This document shows positions 26,601 through 34,929 of a stretch of DNA of 64,000 nucleotides, piece after piece. Where the stretch lies: the NCBI GenBank assembly GCA_017849455.1, contig JAFIGX010000013.1, positions 124,001 to 188,000 of the forward strand. The letters run 5' to 3'. How positions within the stretch are numbered: the stretch's first letter is position 1; the number at the start of each line of letters is the position of its first letter. The translations under genes and the position numbers were made by a program. A model generated the notes under the pieces. It worked only from the letters and a program-made list of their open reading frames with translations, was not told where the DNA came from and did no database searches. The DNA comes from Pseudobacter sp. Its GTDB lineage: Bacteria; Bacteroidota; Bacteroidia; Chitinophagales; Chitinophagaceae.

Positions 26601-26796
26601 TGTTGGTCTGTTGCCTGCTGCACTTTCTTCCGGGATCGGTTCTGAAGTACAAAAGCCGCTGGCGATCATGATCGTGGGGGGGCTGCTGGTCTGTATGCTT
26701 TTCAGCCTGCTGGTGATCCCACAAATATTCTATTTCTCCTACCGTAAACAATATCGCAACAAAACGAATTCAGATCTGAAACAGGATCAGGAATAA
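23668..26796 (+). CDS. CusA/CzcA-family heavy-metal RND efflux pump
   Basis: The 1042-residue inner-membrane proton antiporter has the expected 12 membrane segments in two halves with two large periplasmic loops. The CzcA hallmarks are ITQWPGRSAEEIEKFVTLP near the N terminus and the fourth-helix motif D396-FGLLLE402-GTLVIVE409. In the metal-resistance family this motif is usually DFG..VDG...VE; here Glu replaces the middle Asp. The second half repeats the fold (GVGTIDGIILIAVM). The metal specificity, copper/silver or cobalt/zinc/cadmium, cannot be fixed from sequence. It lies between the adaptor and the two-component genes. Confidence 0.92.
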   Translation: MTKFIENIVKASLRNHAIVLFFVFLLVAGGIVSVRNSLIEAYPDVTSTRARIITQWPGRSAEEIEKFVTLPVTREMSTIPGKTDVRSISLFGLSVVTVNFEDNITDFYAQQYASNRMRNVELPQGASAEIEPPYGATGEIFRYVLKSKERPLRELSAIQEWTIERELLSVPGVADVVSFGGEEKCYEISVNPVELANYNLSALDVFEAVGKSNINVGGDVIQKGSQAYVVRGIGLLDKTTDIENILITNAKNTPILVKNVAKVSITGKPKLGQVGLNDESDLVEGIVIMLRGQNPNVVIGHLRERIKDLNERILPKDVQIEPFLDRTELVDKTIKTVTHNLIEGILLVSIIVFIFLYNWRTTLIVASVIPLAFLFALMMLRLQGLSANLISIGAVDFGLLLEGTLVIVEHVFVGLDRKAKQLGMAPFNLMPKDAFISDRAKSVGKSIMFAQIILIVALLPIFTFQKVEGKMFSPLAFTLGYALLGSLVLSLTYVPVMCKLLLKKNVRDRHNPVTDWFINGIFSLFKIASRYKRTTVAAFIVLLGICLFGFSRIGTEFIPKLNEGSIYIRATLPNSVNLDESVRLAAEMKSKLRSFEPVSFVLSQTGRPNDGTDPTGFFNIEFHVQLKDQKDWKTFKSKDELLKQIEGSLQAYPGIVFAFSQPIMDNVEEYVAGVKSSLVAKVYGNDLALLENTADSLATVIRSVRGIEDVNVFRNIGLPELRLRLSEERMARYGITMADAQAVVEMAIGGKAASTFYENDRMFDIRVRYDEHFRRSEQEISNILVPGPGNTKVPLSEIADIGFHTGPAFIYRQGNSRYIAVGFSVRGRDLGGTIAEAQQKVQEKVKLPASYTLEWGGEFESQQRATARLAFIVPVSLILIAFLLYVNFGSLKDTLLALITVPFAFIGGFLSLWITHTIFGISAGIGFIILFGVGTIDGIILIAVMKSYLEKGMELKEAISKGVHDRIRPVFMIAVMGSVGLLPAALSSGIGSEVQKPLAIMIVGGLLVCMLFSLLVIPQIFYFSYRKQYRNKTNSDLKQDQE

Positions 26797-26806
26797 AATA
26801 CAAATC

Positions 26807-27505
26807 ATGACTAGAGTATTATTGGTCGAAGACGATGAAAGAGTGGCCTCCTTCATAAAAAAGGGATTGACCGAGAGCCTGTGCCAGGTGAGGCTGGTGA
26901 GTACGGGCAACGCTGCCATCAGTGAAGCCTCACAGAATGAGTTCGACATTATCATCCTCGATATCATGCTGCCGGAAATGGATGGGTTTGAAGTATGCCA
27001 GTTGCTCCGGAGAAGAAATAATACCACGCCTATCATCATCCTGAGCGCATTGGATACACCAGAAGAAAAAGTGAAGGGGCTTCAATATGGGGCCGACGAT
27101 TATCTTACCAAGCCATTTATTTTCGAAGAATTGCTGGCGCGTATGCGCGCCCAGTTGCGGAGAGTGGAATTTGGCAAGGGCATCATAGAATTCCAACGGT
27201 ATGCGGGCGTGGAGATCAATATGTCGGAACAGAGCGCCACCAGGGATGGAAAGAAACTGGACCTGTCGCCGCGTGAATTTCAGTTGCTCCTGTTCCTGAT
27301 GAGGAACAGGGAAAAAGCGCTCACGCGCGTTTCCATAGCGCAGGCCGTATGGAGCATCGATTTCGATCATTCCTCCAATACGGTAGACGTTTATATCAAT
27401 TACCTCCGCAATAAGCTCGACAAGGGCTTTAAAACCCCTTTGATCCATACTATCAAGGGCACAGGGTACCTGTTCAAACATAAGAAGGATGAGGCTGAGG
27501 ACTAA
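26807..27505 (+). CDS. OmpR-family response regulator
   Basis: The receiver domain (about 1-120) has the acidic pair ED(8-9), the phospho-acceptor D52 in IIILDIMLPEMDG, and Lys in YLTKPF. The C-terminal winged-helix DNA-binding domain (about 130-232) ends with VDVYINYLRNKLD and IHTIKGTGYLF. It starts 10 nt after the pump gene and overlaps the sensor kinase by 17 nt. By position it most likely controls the efflux operon in response to metal, as CusR and CzcR do. Confidence 0.94.
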   Translation: MTRVLLVEDDERVASFIKKGLTESLCQVRLVSTGNAAISEASQNEFDIIILDIMLPEMDGFEVCQLLRRRNNTTPIIILSALDTPEEKVKGLQYGADDYLTKPFIFEELLARMRAQLRRVEFGKGIIEFQRYAGVEINMSEQSATRDGKKLDLSPREFQLLLFLMRNREKALTRVSIAQAVWSIDFDHSSNTVDVYINYLRNKLDKGFKTPLIHTIKGTGYLFKHKKDEAED

Positions 27506-28856
27506 ATTATCGATCCGCTCTACATTCATATTCGCCTGTACGCTCGGGTGTATCCTGCTGAGCACCTATTTCCTGTTCAGGAAATTTACCAGGGAACTAT
27601 ATGAAAAAAAGTTGCTGGAACATGCGCGTATAGCGGCCCATTTCTATTTTGAAAAAGATGAAGTAACCGCCAGGCAATACCGTGAAATAGAGAAGCGGTA
27701 TAAAGAGATATCGAGAGGCCCTGTAAGGATCTATGATGCGTCGAGTAAACAACTGATCAAAGATGATTCCCTGCCTTTCAGGTTGCCGGACGATGTATTG
27801 AATAAGATCATATCGACCGGGAGCACCAGCTTGAAAATAGGTGACCATCAGGTTGTTGGTATTTTTTACAGGGATAATGAAGGGGATTTCATTGTTGTTG
27901 CATCGGGGTCCGACAATAAGGACAGGGCACAGGTATCTGCCCTTGGATGGATGCTGGCAGGATTATTCGTGATAGGCATCCCGGTACATTATTTTTTGAT
28001 GAGCCTTTTGTCGCGGCAAACATTCAGGCCGTTTGGAAGCCTGATCCGTAAGGTCAATTCCATTACCGCCGAGAACCTGCATTCCCGGCTGGAGGTACCT
28101 GAGGGGCGATCAGATGAAATGAAAGAGCTGATCACCACCTTCAATTATTTCCTCGAAAGACTGGAGCATGGTATACAGACCCAGCGGAATTTTCTGAAGA
28201 ATGCGTCGCACGAATTGAGGACCCCACTGGCGGCGATCATCGGCAACCTGGAAGTGACACTGAACCATCCGAGAGAGAATGCCGAATACCTGCAATTACT
28301 GTGGAACCTTAAAAATGATGCCCTGCATCTGAGATCGATCGTGGAAGGATTGCTTACATTATCCGGACTTGAAATTGAAGGGAACCAGCAGATGGCGCCT
28401 GTGCGCATCGATGAAATACTCTGGAACCTCATCGAGAAGAAAAAGATCGAATATCCCCCGGTACAGATCGCCGTCAATTTCTCCTCTAATGCCGACCTGG
28501 AGCAGTTGCTTACCGTGCATGGCAACAAAGACCTGTTATTTGTTGCCTTATCGAATATTGTCGACAATGCCATTAAATTCTCTCTTCCGCATCCGGTGAA
28601 TATTGAAGCGGAAGCGAAGGGTGGTCAACTGGTGCTTACCATTTCAGATAAAGGGCCGGGGATAGCCCCCGAAGATCAGGAGGCTATTTTCGAGCTTTTC
28701 CACAGATGCAACCGCACACGTCATATTGCCGGGTATGGGATTGGATTGTACCTCACCCGCCAGATCCTTCATCTTCATAAAGTGTCCATAAAGATCAGCT
28801 CAGGATCACAGGCAGGAACTTCAGTAAGCCTGGTCTTTCCGCAGACAGCCCGATAG
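27489..28856 (+). CDS. Sensor histidine kinase of the efflux operon
   Basis: A membrane kinase with two membrane segments (about 12-30 and 155-175) framing a periplasmic sensor of about 120 residues. This is followed by a HAMP region, the H box with H241 in FLKNASHELRTPLAAIIG, and the ATPase boxes VDNAIKFS (N), ISDKGPGIAPED (G1) and GYGIGLYLTRQI (G2). It overlaps the response regulator by 17 nt, which points to translational coupling. The sensed ligand is inferred to be a metal only from the operon. Confidence 0.94.
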   Translation: MRLRTKLSIRSTFIFACTLGCILLSTYFLFRKFTRELYEKKLLEHARIAAHFYFEKDEVTARQYREIEKRYKEISRGPVRIYDASSKQLIKDDSLPFRLPDDVLNKIISTGSTSLKIGDHQVVGIFYRDNEGDFIVVASGSDNKDRAQVSALGWMLAGLFVIGIPVHYFLMSLLSRQTFRPFGSLIRKVNSITAENLHSRLEVPEGRSDEMKELITTFNYFLERLEHGIQTQRNFLKNASHELRTPLAAIIGNLEVTLNHPRENAEYLQLLWNLKNDALHLRSIVEGLLTLSGLEIEGNQQMAPVRIDEILWNLIEKKKIEYPPVQIAVNFSSNADLEQLLTVHGNKDLLFVALSNIVDNAIKFSLPHPVNIEAEAKGGQLVLTISDKGPGIAPEDQEAIFELFHRCNRTRHIAGYGIGLYLTRQILHLHKVSIKISSGSQAGTSVSLVFPQTAR

Positions 28857-28857
28857 C

Positions 28858-29571
28858 TTATGCCTTTGTTCCAAAGACTTTCTTCAGGATCTCCGTTGTC
28901 CGCGCCACAGGGTCTTTCCGGATCTTCTGCTCTTCCAGTCCCACCTGGTAAAAGATCCCATCCAATGCCTTACCAGTGACATAAGCGGAAAGATCGGGAT
29001 TGATCTTATTGGAAGCAAAACGGTTGTACGCCGTGAACACATCCGACCAGTATTTCGTGGCATTCACCTTGCCCAGCGATCTCTCGATGACCGGCCTGAA
29101 TGCTTCCGTCAATGGAACGCTCGTCTTTCCTTTCAGGTAATCGGTGGCGGCAAAATCACCTCCTCTCAATATTCCTACCGCATCCTGGATGGTCATTCCC
29201 TTCACTGCATTGATGAAGATCGGGGCGGCAGAAGAAGCCGCATCTTCGGCGGCACGGTTGAGAGAAAGGATGGCATTGTCTACCAGGCTGCCCAGTCCAA
29301 CATCCCTCAAGGTCTTTTCCACTTTCTGCGCTTCCGGAGGCAATAATATTTTGATGGCGGCATTCTTGAAGAAACCATCCAGGGCCGAAAGCTGCCCGGC
29401 CGACCTTTGCGCCCCTACGGAAAGCGCTTCCTTCAATCCTGAAACGATCTCGGCGTTCGACAATCCACCGGCGCCTGCCTGCTGACCGATATTTTTCATT
29501 ACCTGCTGGGCCGTTTCACAACCTGTGAGGAAGAGCGTGCTCAATACAACTGCGTACACGATTTTTTTCAT
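28858..29571 (-). CDS. DUF4197 lipoprotein
   Basis: An exported lipoprotein of 237 residues: VVLSTLFLTGC is a type II signal with the lipidated Cys at about residue 18. The rest matches the DUF4197 pattern: GLSNAEIVSGLKEALSVGA, FKNAAIKILLPPEAQKVEK, and DVFTAYNRF near the end. The domain is widespread in proteobacteria and Bacteroidota and has no known function. It is convergent with the kinase gene with only one base between the stops. Confidence 0.88.
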   Translation of the reverse strand: MKKIVYAVVLSTLFLTGCETAQQVMKNIGQQAGAGGLSNAEIVSGLKEALSVGAQRSAGQLSALDGFFKNAAIKILLPPEAQKVEKTLRDVGLGSLVDNAILSLNRAAEDAASSAAPIFINAVKGMTIQDAVGILRGGDFAATDYLKGKTSVPLTEAFRPVIERSLGKVNATKYWSDVFTAYNRFASNKINPDLSAYVTGKALDGIFYQVGLEEQKIRKDPVARTTEILKKVFGTKA

Positions 29572-29637
29572 CTGGTAGGAAATTTATTTGATGGTAAACG
29601 ATTTTTCCGGATGCATATTATCGAATAACTTTAGCCT

Positions 29638-30768
29638 ATGCAAATCTCTATCTGGGAAAAAGAAAGTTTTTATGCACCAAAAGATGTGATCATCGTGGGG
29701 AGCGGACTGGTGGGGCTTTGGTGTGCCTGGCATCTCAAAAGAAAACACCCCAAATGCAAAGTGGCGATCGTCGACAGGGGCATCATCCCCACAGGCGCCA
29801 GTACCCGCAATGCAGGCTTCGCCTGTTTCGGCAGTGTTACCGAACTGATGGCCGACAGTAAGAAAATGGGGTCCGACAAAATGCTGGAGCTGGTTGAAAT
29901 GCGGTTTGAAGGTCTGCAACGCATCCGGAAAGTATTCGGCGAAAAACATGTCGACTTTGAATGGTGCGGCGGTTATGAACTGATCACGCAACAGAATGAC
30001 CCGGGCAAGGAAAAGCTCGAACAGGAAATCGATTCGCTCAACCGGCAGTTGAAGGCGATCGTAAAAGAAGCTCATACATTCAAGCTGGCCGATAAAAAGA
30101 TCGCATCTTTCGGTTTCGGCAATACCGCCCATCTTATCGAAAATAAAATGGAAGGGGCCCTGCATTCGGGAAAGCTCTGCCAGGCATTGTTACAGTCTGT
30201 GCAGGCACAGGGCGTAACAGTACTCAATGCTGTGGAGATCGCCGGCTTCGAAAAGATTGGCGACCAGGTGGCCTTGTATACCAATCAGCATATCCATCTC
30301 ACCACCAAAAAACTGTTGATCTGTACCAATGCTTTTGCAGCACAGTTATTACCGGGGCTCGATATTGTACCGGCACGCGGACAGGTGCTCGTTACCTCCC
30401 CCATTCCCAAACTGGCTATCCGCGGTACGTTCCACTATGATGAAGGTTTCTATTATTTCAGGAACCTGGGTGACCGGATATTGCTCGGCGGCGCCCGCAA
30501 CAAAGCGATCGAAGCGGAGACCACTACGGAAATGAATATCACCGACACCATTCAGCATGAACTGGAACATTTCCTTTCCACTTATCTCCTACCCGGCCAC
30601 ACCTATCAGATCACCGACCGGTGGAGCGGTATCATGGGAATGGGCGGCGAAAAAATGCCTATCGTGAAAGAAGTGTCGCCCGATGTTTTTTGCGCCGTGC
30701 GCATGAGCGGTATGGGCGTTGCGCTGGCAGCGGTGGTGGGAGAGAAAGTGGCGAAGATGTTACAATAA
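29638..30768 (+). CDS. FAD-dependent oxidoreductase (DAO family)
   Basis: The N-terminal dinucleotide fold VIIVGSGLVGLWCAWHLK binds FAD, and TGASTRNAGFACFGS is the typical second flavin contact of the DAO family (glycine oxidase, sarcosine oxidase and relatives). The C-terminal part has the closing FAD motif RMSGMGVALAAVVGE. The 376-residue length fits amine or amino-acid oxidases or dehydrogenases. The substrate is unknown. It is divergent from the DUF4197 gene. Confidence 0.88.
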   Translation: MQISIWEKESFYAPKDVIIVGSGLVGLWCAWHLKRKHPKCKVAIVDRGIIPTGASTRNAGFACFGSVTELMADSKKMGSDKMLELVEMRFEGLQRIRKVFGEKHVDFEWCGGYELITQQNDPGKEKLEQEIDSLNRQLKAIVKEAHTFKLADKKIASFGFGNTAHLIENKMEGALHSGKLCQALLQSVQAQGVTVLNAVEIAGFEKIGDQVALYTNQHIHLTTKKLLICTNAFAAQLLPGLDIVPARGQVLVTSPIPKLAIRGTFHYDEGFYYFRNLGDRILLGGARNKAIEAETTTEMNITDTIQHELEHFLSTYLLPGHTYQITDRWSGIMGMGGEKMPIVKEVSPDVFCAVRMSGMGVALAAVVGEKVAKMLQ

Positions 30769-30800
30769 AATGTTTGTGGTTGTTGGTTGGTTGTGGTTCA
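30769..30800. repeat. Single period-7 arm, TTGTTTG type
   Basis: ATGTTTGTGGTTGTTGGTTG and the following TTGTGGTTCA lie between two convergent genes. The arm begins right after the oxidoreductase stop and ends at the protease stop (TCA = TGA on the minus strand). It resembles the arms at 58319-58468 but has no inverse partner here. Confidence 0.6.
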
Positions 30801-32054
30801 ATGGCAAATGACCAGCTTGTGGGTAACATTATCTATTCTTAGAAAATACATCCCGCTTTGCAGATGACGCACACTAAGCTGTGGCGTGCCTTTGGAAAGA
30901 ATGGTCTTCATCACGGGCATACCGAGATGGTTGTAAATGATAATGGTTTTTCCCTCCAGGTTCCCATCAGACAACAAACTCACAATATCCCGTGCAGGAT
31001 TGGGATATGTAAGGATACCGATCGCCCCGGCATCGTTCTGCGGCAGATCGCCCGGGGCCGGCAGCGGGTTATCGCTCAACCCATTCGACGACAGGATCGA
31101 ATTACGCGGCCCTCCGGGGGCAAACGTATTGCGCATTCTCTCCGACTGGCCGCGCGTGAACAGGTTCATGCAGGCATCATCCGTAAAATCCATGAAGTTC
31201 ATGTACATATTTCCATAAGGGGCATTGTTGCAGGTAGTGATGATCCCGCTGGGGCAGCCGGATGTACTGTTCCGCTGTGGCGGGGTATCATCAACTTCAT
31301 CATTCCCGCAATAATCATCACCCCAGATATGACGAAGTCCCAACCAGTGGCCGATCTCATGCGTGGCAGTGCGGCCCTTGTTGAATGGTGCAGCAGCAGT
31401 GCCCATCGTTCCGAATGCCGTATAGGTGATCGCCACCCCGTCTTTATCTTTCGATATTCCTAACGGACTGCAATAACCGATCATATAACCTGCGAGCGGC
31501 CCTACCCAGATATTGAGATAACTGCCGGCATCCCAGGCATCATCGCCGCCCTGTGCGGTGGATTTGATCCTGTCGTCCATTCCGAAAAAACGGATGCCCG
31601 TCGATCGCCGGAGAATGCCGCTGGTAGCTCTGCCCGACGGATCGGTAGTGGCCAGTCTGAACTCGATCCTGCAATCGGCGGCGAGGTGCTTGAAAGCGGC
31701 AGGCACAAAACCTGTGTCTGCATTGAGCTTGCGGAAATCCCTGTTCAATACGTCGATCTGCGACCGTATCTGCGCATTACTGATATTCTGCCCAGGTGTG
31801 TTGTACAGGACGTGCACCACCACGGGTATCCTGATCAGTTGTACCTCGGTGCCGGTACCGTTGACCACGGGGGAAAATAGTCGGTCTGTATGAAGTTGCC
31901 GGAAGAATTGTTCGAACCGGTCGAGCCTGGCGGTGAGTGAAGCATCCCTGGCTTCTTCCTGTTGAAGATAGCCATGCGTTACGCAGTTGCGCTGGGCATC
32001 TGCTTTTTCAGCATACAGGCAAACAACCCATAAAGCAAGTAAAAGTCTTTTCAT
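30798..32054 (-). CDS. Secreted M43 (pappalysin-type) zinc metalloprotease with T9SS sorting domain
   Basis: Signal peptide (residues 1-20, ending ADA), a propeptide-like region, then the metzincin catalytic site H232-EIGH236-WLGLRH242, followed by the Met-turn YMNFMDFTDDACMN. The C-terminal 75 residues form a type A T9SS sorting domain (LTYPNPARDIVSL ... SGMYFLRI), which would send the protein across the outer membrane. The 418-residue length suits family M43B. It probably degrades extracellular protein. It stands alone. Confidence 0.92.
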   Translation of the reverse strand: MKRLLLALWVVCLYAEKADAQRNCVTHGYLQQEEARDASLTARLDRFEQFFRQLHTDRLFSPVVNGTGTEVQLIRIPVVVHVLYNTPGQNISNAQIRSQIDVLNRDFRKLNADTGFVPAAFKHLAADCRIEFRLATTDPSGRATSGILRRSTGIRFFGMDDRIKSTAQGGDDAWDAGSYLNIWVGPLAGYMIGYCSPLGISKDKDGVAITYTAFGTMGTAAAPFNKGRTATHEIGHWLGLRHIWGDDYCGNDEVDDTPPQRNSTSGCPSGIITTCNNAPYGNMYMNFMDFTDDACMNLFTRGQSERMRNTFAPGGPRNSILSSNGLSDNPLPAPGDLPQNDAGAIGILTYPNPARDIVSLLSDGNLEGKTIIIYNHLGMPVMKTILSKGTPQLSVRHLQSGMYFLRIDNVTHKLVICH

Positions 32055-32409
32055 TGCAACAACTTTCTTTAGCGGCTACAGTACATGGGCACTGGCAGGG
32101 CTTTCATACGGATCTGTTACAGGCGGTCCTTTACTGCTGAAGGAATGGAAATAAGCACACAGGTAAACAGGGAGGGTAATTTAAAAGATATTGGGTGTTG
32201 GGGTTACCGGGAATACGATCAGGGATGGGTTAACAAAAAACTTATAGATGGAGCCACTCGGAAGATAAATAAATGGGGATGGATGGAGTGGTATTCGAAC
32301 GATAAGCTACTGTAAAACAAATAAAAGTTTTCGATAAATCAAAACCATTGGTCGAAAAGTCGGCAAGATCAACATCAAATTGTATTTTTGGCGCATTCAT
32401 TATCAGAAC
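32055..32409. other. Intergenic region between the M43 protease and glutaminyl cyclase genes
   Basis: This holds 355 nt with no credible gene; a 76-codon open frame at 32085-32315 has no recognisable motif. TATTTTTG at 32383-32390 fits the -7 promoter box TAnnTTTG and lies 19 nt before the glutaminyl cyclase ATG, but no good -33 box is seen at the right distance. Confidence 0.35.
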
Positions 32410-33225
32410 ATGAAAAAGATCGTTTATACTCTTATTGCTGTTGCCTCCATCAGCGCTGTATCCTGTAAGGACAACGAAAAACCTGCTACCGATAATAGTT
32501 CAAGCGCAGAACCGGCCGCGCCACTGGTACAGTATACGGTGGTCAATAAATATCCGCACGATACTGCCTCTTTCACGCAGGGCCTCGTGGTTTACAAAGG
32601 TCAGCTTTATGAAAGCACCGGCAACCCTTCCGAGATCGGTAACAATGGTTCCTGGGTGGGCCCGGTAGACCTGGCCTCCGGTAAGGGGCAGAAAAAAGCC
32701 ACGCTCGATAAGGGCTATTTCGGGGAAGGCATGACGATCCTCCACGATAAGGTATACTATATCACCTGGCAGTCGAAAAAGGGATTCGTGTACGACCTGG
32801 CCACTTTCAAAAAGATCAAAGAGTTCAGCTATAACACAGAGGGATGGGGACTTACCAATGATGGCACCAACCTCATCATGAGCGATGGCAGCAATAAGCT
32901 GTATTATTACAGTCCCGACTCTTTGAGGCTGCTCAACATTGTCAGCGTCTACGACCACAATGGCCCTGTTCCCAACATCAATGAGCTGGAATATATCAAT
33001 GGTTCTGTATTTGCCAATCAGTGGGAAACCCCTTATATCCTGAGGATCGATCCTTCCTCCGGCAAAGTAACGGGCCGCCTCGATCTCACGGACCTCTTCA
33101 ATCAGGCGAAGGCTGCTTATCCCGATGCAGATGTACTGAACGGTATCGCTTATGATAGTACTGCCGGTAAGATCTATGTAACAGGAAAGAAATGGCCAAA
33201 TCTCTATGAGATCAGGCTGCAGTAA
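32410..33225 (+). CDS. Glutaminyl-peptide cyclotransferase (glutamine cyclotransferase), lipoprotein
   Basis: This enzyme forms pyroglutamate at the N terminus of exported proteins; it is the plant/bacterial beta-propeller type. The lipobox is AVSC (Cys near residue 18). Characteristic motifs are YPHDTASFTQGLVVYKGQLY, ESTG, KVYYITWQ, and NINELEYINGSVFANQWE. The ATG at 32410 is chosen because it starts the signal peptide; the frame opens 10 codons earlier. In Bacteroidota such cyclases often modify proteins whose signal peptide leaves Gln at the new N terminus. The mature length of about 255 residues is typical. Confidence 0.92.
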   Translation: MKKIVYTLIAVASISAVSCKDNEKPATDNSSSAEPAAPLVQYTVVNKYPHDTASFTQGLVVYKGQLYESTGNPSEIGNNGSWVGPVDLASGKGQKKATLDKGYFGEGMTILHDKVYYITWQSKKGFVYDLATFKKIKEFSYNTEGWGLTNDGTNLIMSDGSNKLYYYSPDSLRLLNIVSVYDHNGPVPNINELEYINGSVFANQWETPYILRIDPSSGKVTGRLDLTDLFNQAKAAYPDADVLNGIAYDSTAGKIYVTGKKWPNLYEIRLQ

Positions 33226-33247
33226 CGGCGGTATATCACACAAAAAG

Positions 33248-34144
33248 CTATTTGCCGATAATATAGATCAGCGAGCTGCAGCGCTCCTTTTGCTGCATGG
33301 CTTTCCGGTTCGATCGCAGGCCGGTGAAAAAACCTTTCAGGTATCCGGGTCGCCCTGTTTTGTATTGCTCACTCATCAGGCTCACGTAAAAACTATCGAA
33401 CCACATTGGTCTGGTCCCTTTCAACTGCAAACCATGACTGTTCAGTAATGCCCGCATAGAAGCCGGAGAAAAATGATACAGGTGCCGGGGCACATCATAA
33501 GCGGCCCAATATTCACCATAATGGCCCGCATCATAAGAAGTATAATTGGGCACAGCGATCAGCAGCACCCCACCTGGTTTCAACAACAGCTTCACCTGTT
33601 CGAGATATTCATGTAAACGATGTACATGCTCCAGCACATGCCACATCGTGATGACATCGAAGTGCGAAACGGGCAACCGGAACAATTGCGCAGCATCATG
33701 CAGGGAAACGTTGTTAAGCGCCTGGGCCTTTTGCCTGGCGGCCGGATCAGGTTCCAGTCCCATCACCTGCCAGCCGCTCTGCTGCATGAAAGCAGCGAAT
33801 ACTCCTGTTCCTGCACCGAGGTCCAGCAACTGGCCGGTATTGCGCCCTGTGACCGATTGCACCAATTTCCGTTTACGTTTCAATGTGATGCCCCGCACAA
33901 AATGGTAGAGCTTGTTGATAAGGCCCTTGCTGGTATTGGTATGCGAGATATAAGCTTCCGATTGATAATACTGCCCGATCGACGCTTCATCAGGCACAGC
34001 CTGTGTAAAACGCAGGGAGCAATGACCACATTCCCAGATCCCGAAGACCGATCCAGATACGGTATGGTCTTTTGCCGTCAATACTTTTTGGATGGCATGG
34101 GCGCCGCAGGCCGGGCAATGCGTATAATTGATGAGAGCATCCAT
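33248..34144 (-). CDS. Class I SAM methyltransferase with N-terminal zinc-ribbon
   Basis: Four Cys in two pairs (CPACG near residue 9 and CGHC near 37) form a zinc-ribbon, followed by the methyltransferase fold: LLDLGAGTGVFAAFMQQSGW (motif I), GLEPDP, MWHVLEHVHRLHEYL, and LLKPGGVLLIAVPN. The C-terminal part with YDVPRHLYHFSP is common in C-methyltransferases and methyltransferases of surface-polysaccharide or lipid pathways. The ATG at 34144 is preferred over 34159 because homologous proteins begin close to the zinc-ribbon. Substrate unknown. Confidence 0.85.
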   Translation of the reverse strand: MDALINYTHCPACGAHAIQKVLTAKDHTVSGSVFGIWECGHCSLRFTQAVPDEASIGQYYQSEAYISHTNTSKGLINKLYHFVRGITLKRKRKLVQSVTGRNTGQLLDLGAGTGVFAAFMQQSGWQVMGLEPDPAARQKAQALNNVSLHDAAQLFRLPVSHFDVITMWHVLEHVHRLHEYLEQVKLLLKPGGVLLIAVPNYTSYDAGHYGEYWAAYDVPRHLYHFSPASMRALLNSHGLQLKGTRPMWFDSFYVSLMSEQYKTGRPGYLKGFFTGLRSNRKAMQQKERCSSLIYIIGK

Positions 34145-34172
34145 AATATGGGAGAGCAAACCTAGGGAATTA

Positions 34173-34802
34173 TTATTTTACAGAATCGATCCTTTGCTGG
34201 TTACCCACAGCCGCAGGGGTAAATCCATTTTTATAGAAATGAAAGAAGAGGGCGCTGAGCGCGATGGCGGCTATAATAAGCGCATAGATCCACCAGGAAT
34301 CTTTTTCACGATGGTTTTCCTCCAGGTATTCGTTGGTATCGGCAGGTGAGAACTCCCGCGTCACTTCGCGGTCGCCCACCAGCATGGTGTGTTGTGCATG
34401 GGAATGGATCACCCGGTTGGCGGGAGCAGGCTCCTGCAACGAAGGGATGGCGCCGGCAGCTTCGAATAAGATCTCGCCGCCGTGGTCTTTTTTCAGTGTG
34501 CCGATCCCCGGCCATTCTTCAGTTTCACCATTCCGCAGCCTGTTCCGCAATTCATAGGCCCATTCATTATACCATTTGATGGCCTCATAGTCGGCTATAT
34601 CCTGTTGCTGTGCCAGGTAAGTGAAGAATTCCTTATCGGGTGCGTCGAAATATTTATCGAAACGAAAATGATAGCTGGGCGGGAGTATCCTCTTGTTCAC
34701 AAAGTCGGTCTGCGCCGGGATCCGTTCAATATATACGGTCCCCAACCCCGGTATGCTGATACTTTTGTGTTGCAATAAATAACTGGTGAGCACTTCCGTC
34801 AT
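34173..34802 (-). CDS. HU-CCDC81-type membrane protein
   Basis: The first 115 residues match the two HU-like domains of the Bacteroidota HU-CCDC81 family: LTSYLLQHKSISIPGLGTVY, then WYNEWAYELRNRLRNGETEEWPGIGTL. A Pro-rich linker leads to one membrane segment near the C terminus (WWIYALIIAAIALSALFFHF, about 174-193). Many relatives have a SPOR domain after the membrane segment; here only about 15 residues follow. It could anchor DNA or other partners at the inner membrane; the function is unproven. It overlaps no gene and lies upstream of the methyltransferase by 28 nt. Confidence 0.75.
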   Translation of the reverse strand: MTEVLTSYLLQHKSISIPGLGTVYIERIPAQTDFVNKRILPPSYHFRFDKYFDAPDKEFFTYLAQQQDIADYEAIKWYNEWAYELRNRLRNGETEEWPGIGTLKKDHGGEILFEAAGAIPSLQEPAPANRVIHSHAQHTMLVGDREVTREFSPADTNEYLEENHREKDSWWIYALIIAAIALSALFFHFYKNGFTPAAVGNQQRIDSVK

Positions 34803-34929
34803 GATCGCTGTTTAATATTGCGAAACAACAGTATTTTAATTTATTAAAAAAATAAATGCTTTGGCCACCACAGCTTCAGCGAAAGCGGCCGGTCCAACAA
34901 TTTCGGGAGCCGAATGCCGCTAAGCCTGA

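Noticed and set aside
32085..32315. 76-codon frame in the gap before glutaminyl cyclase
   Set aside because: No motif, no homologous pattern I know, and composition like the surrounding spacer.
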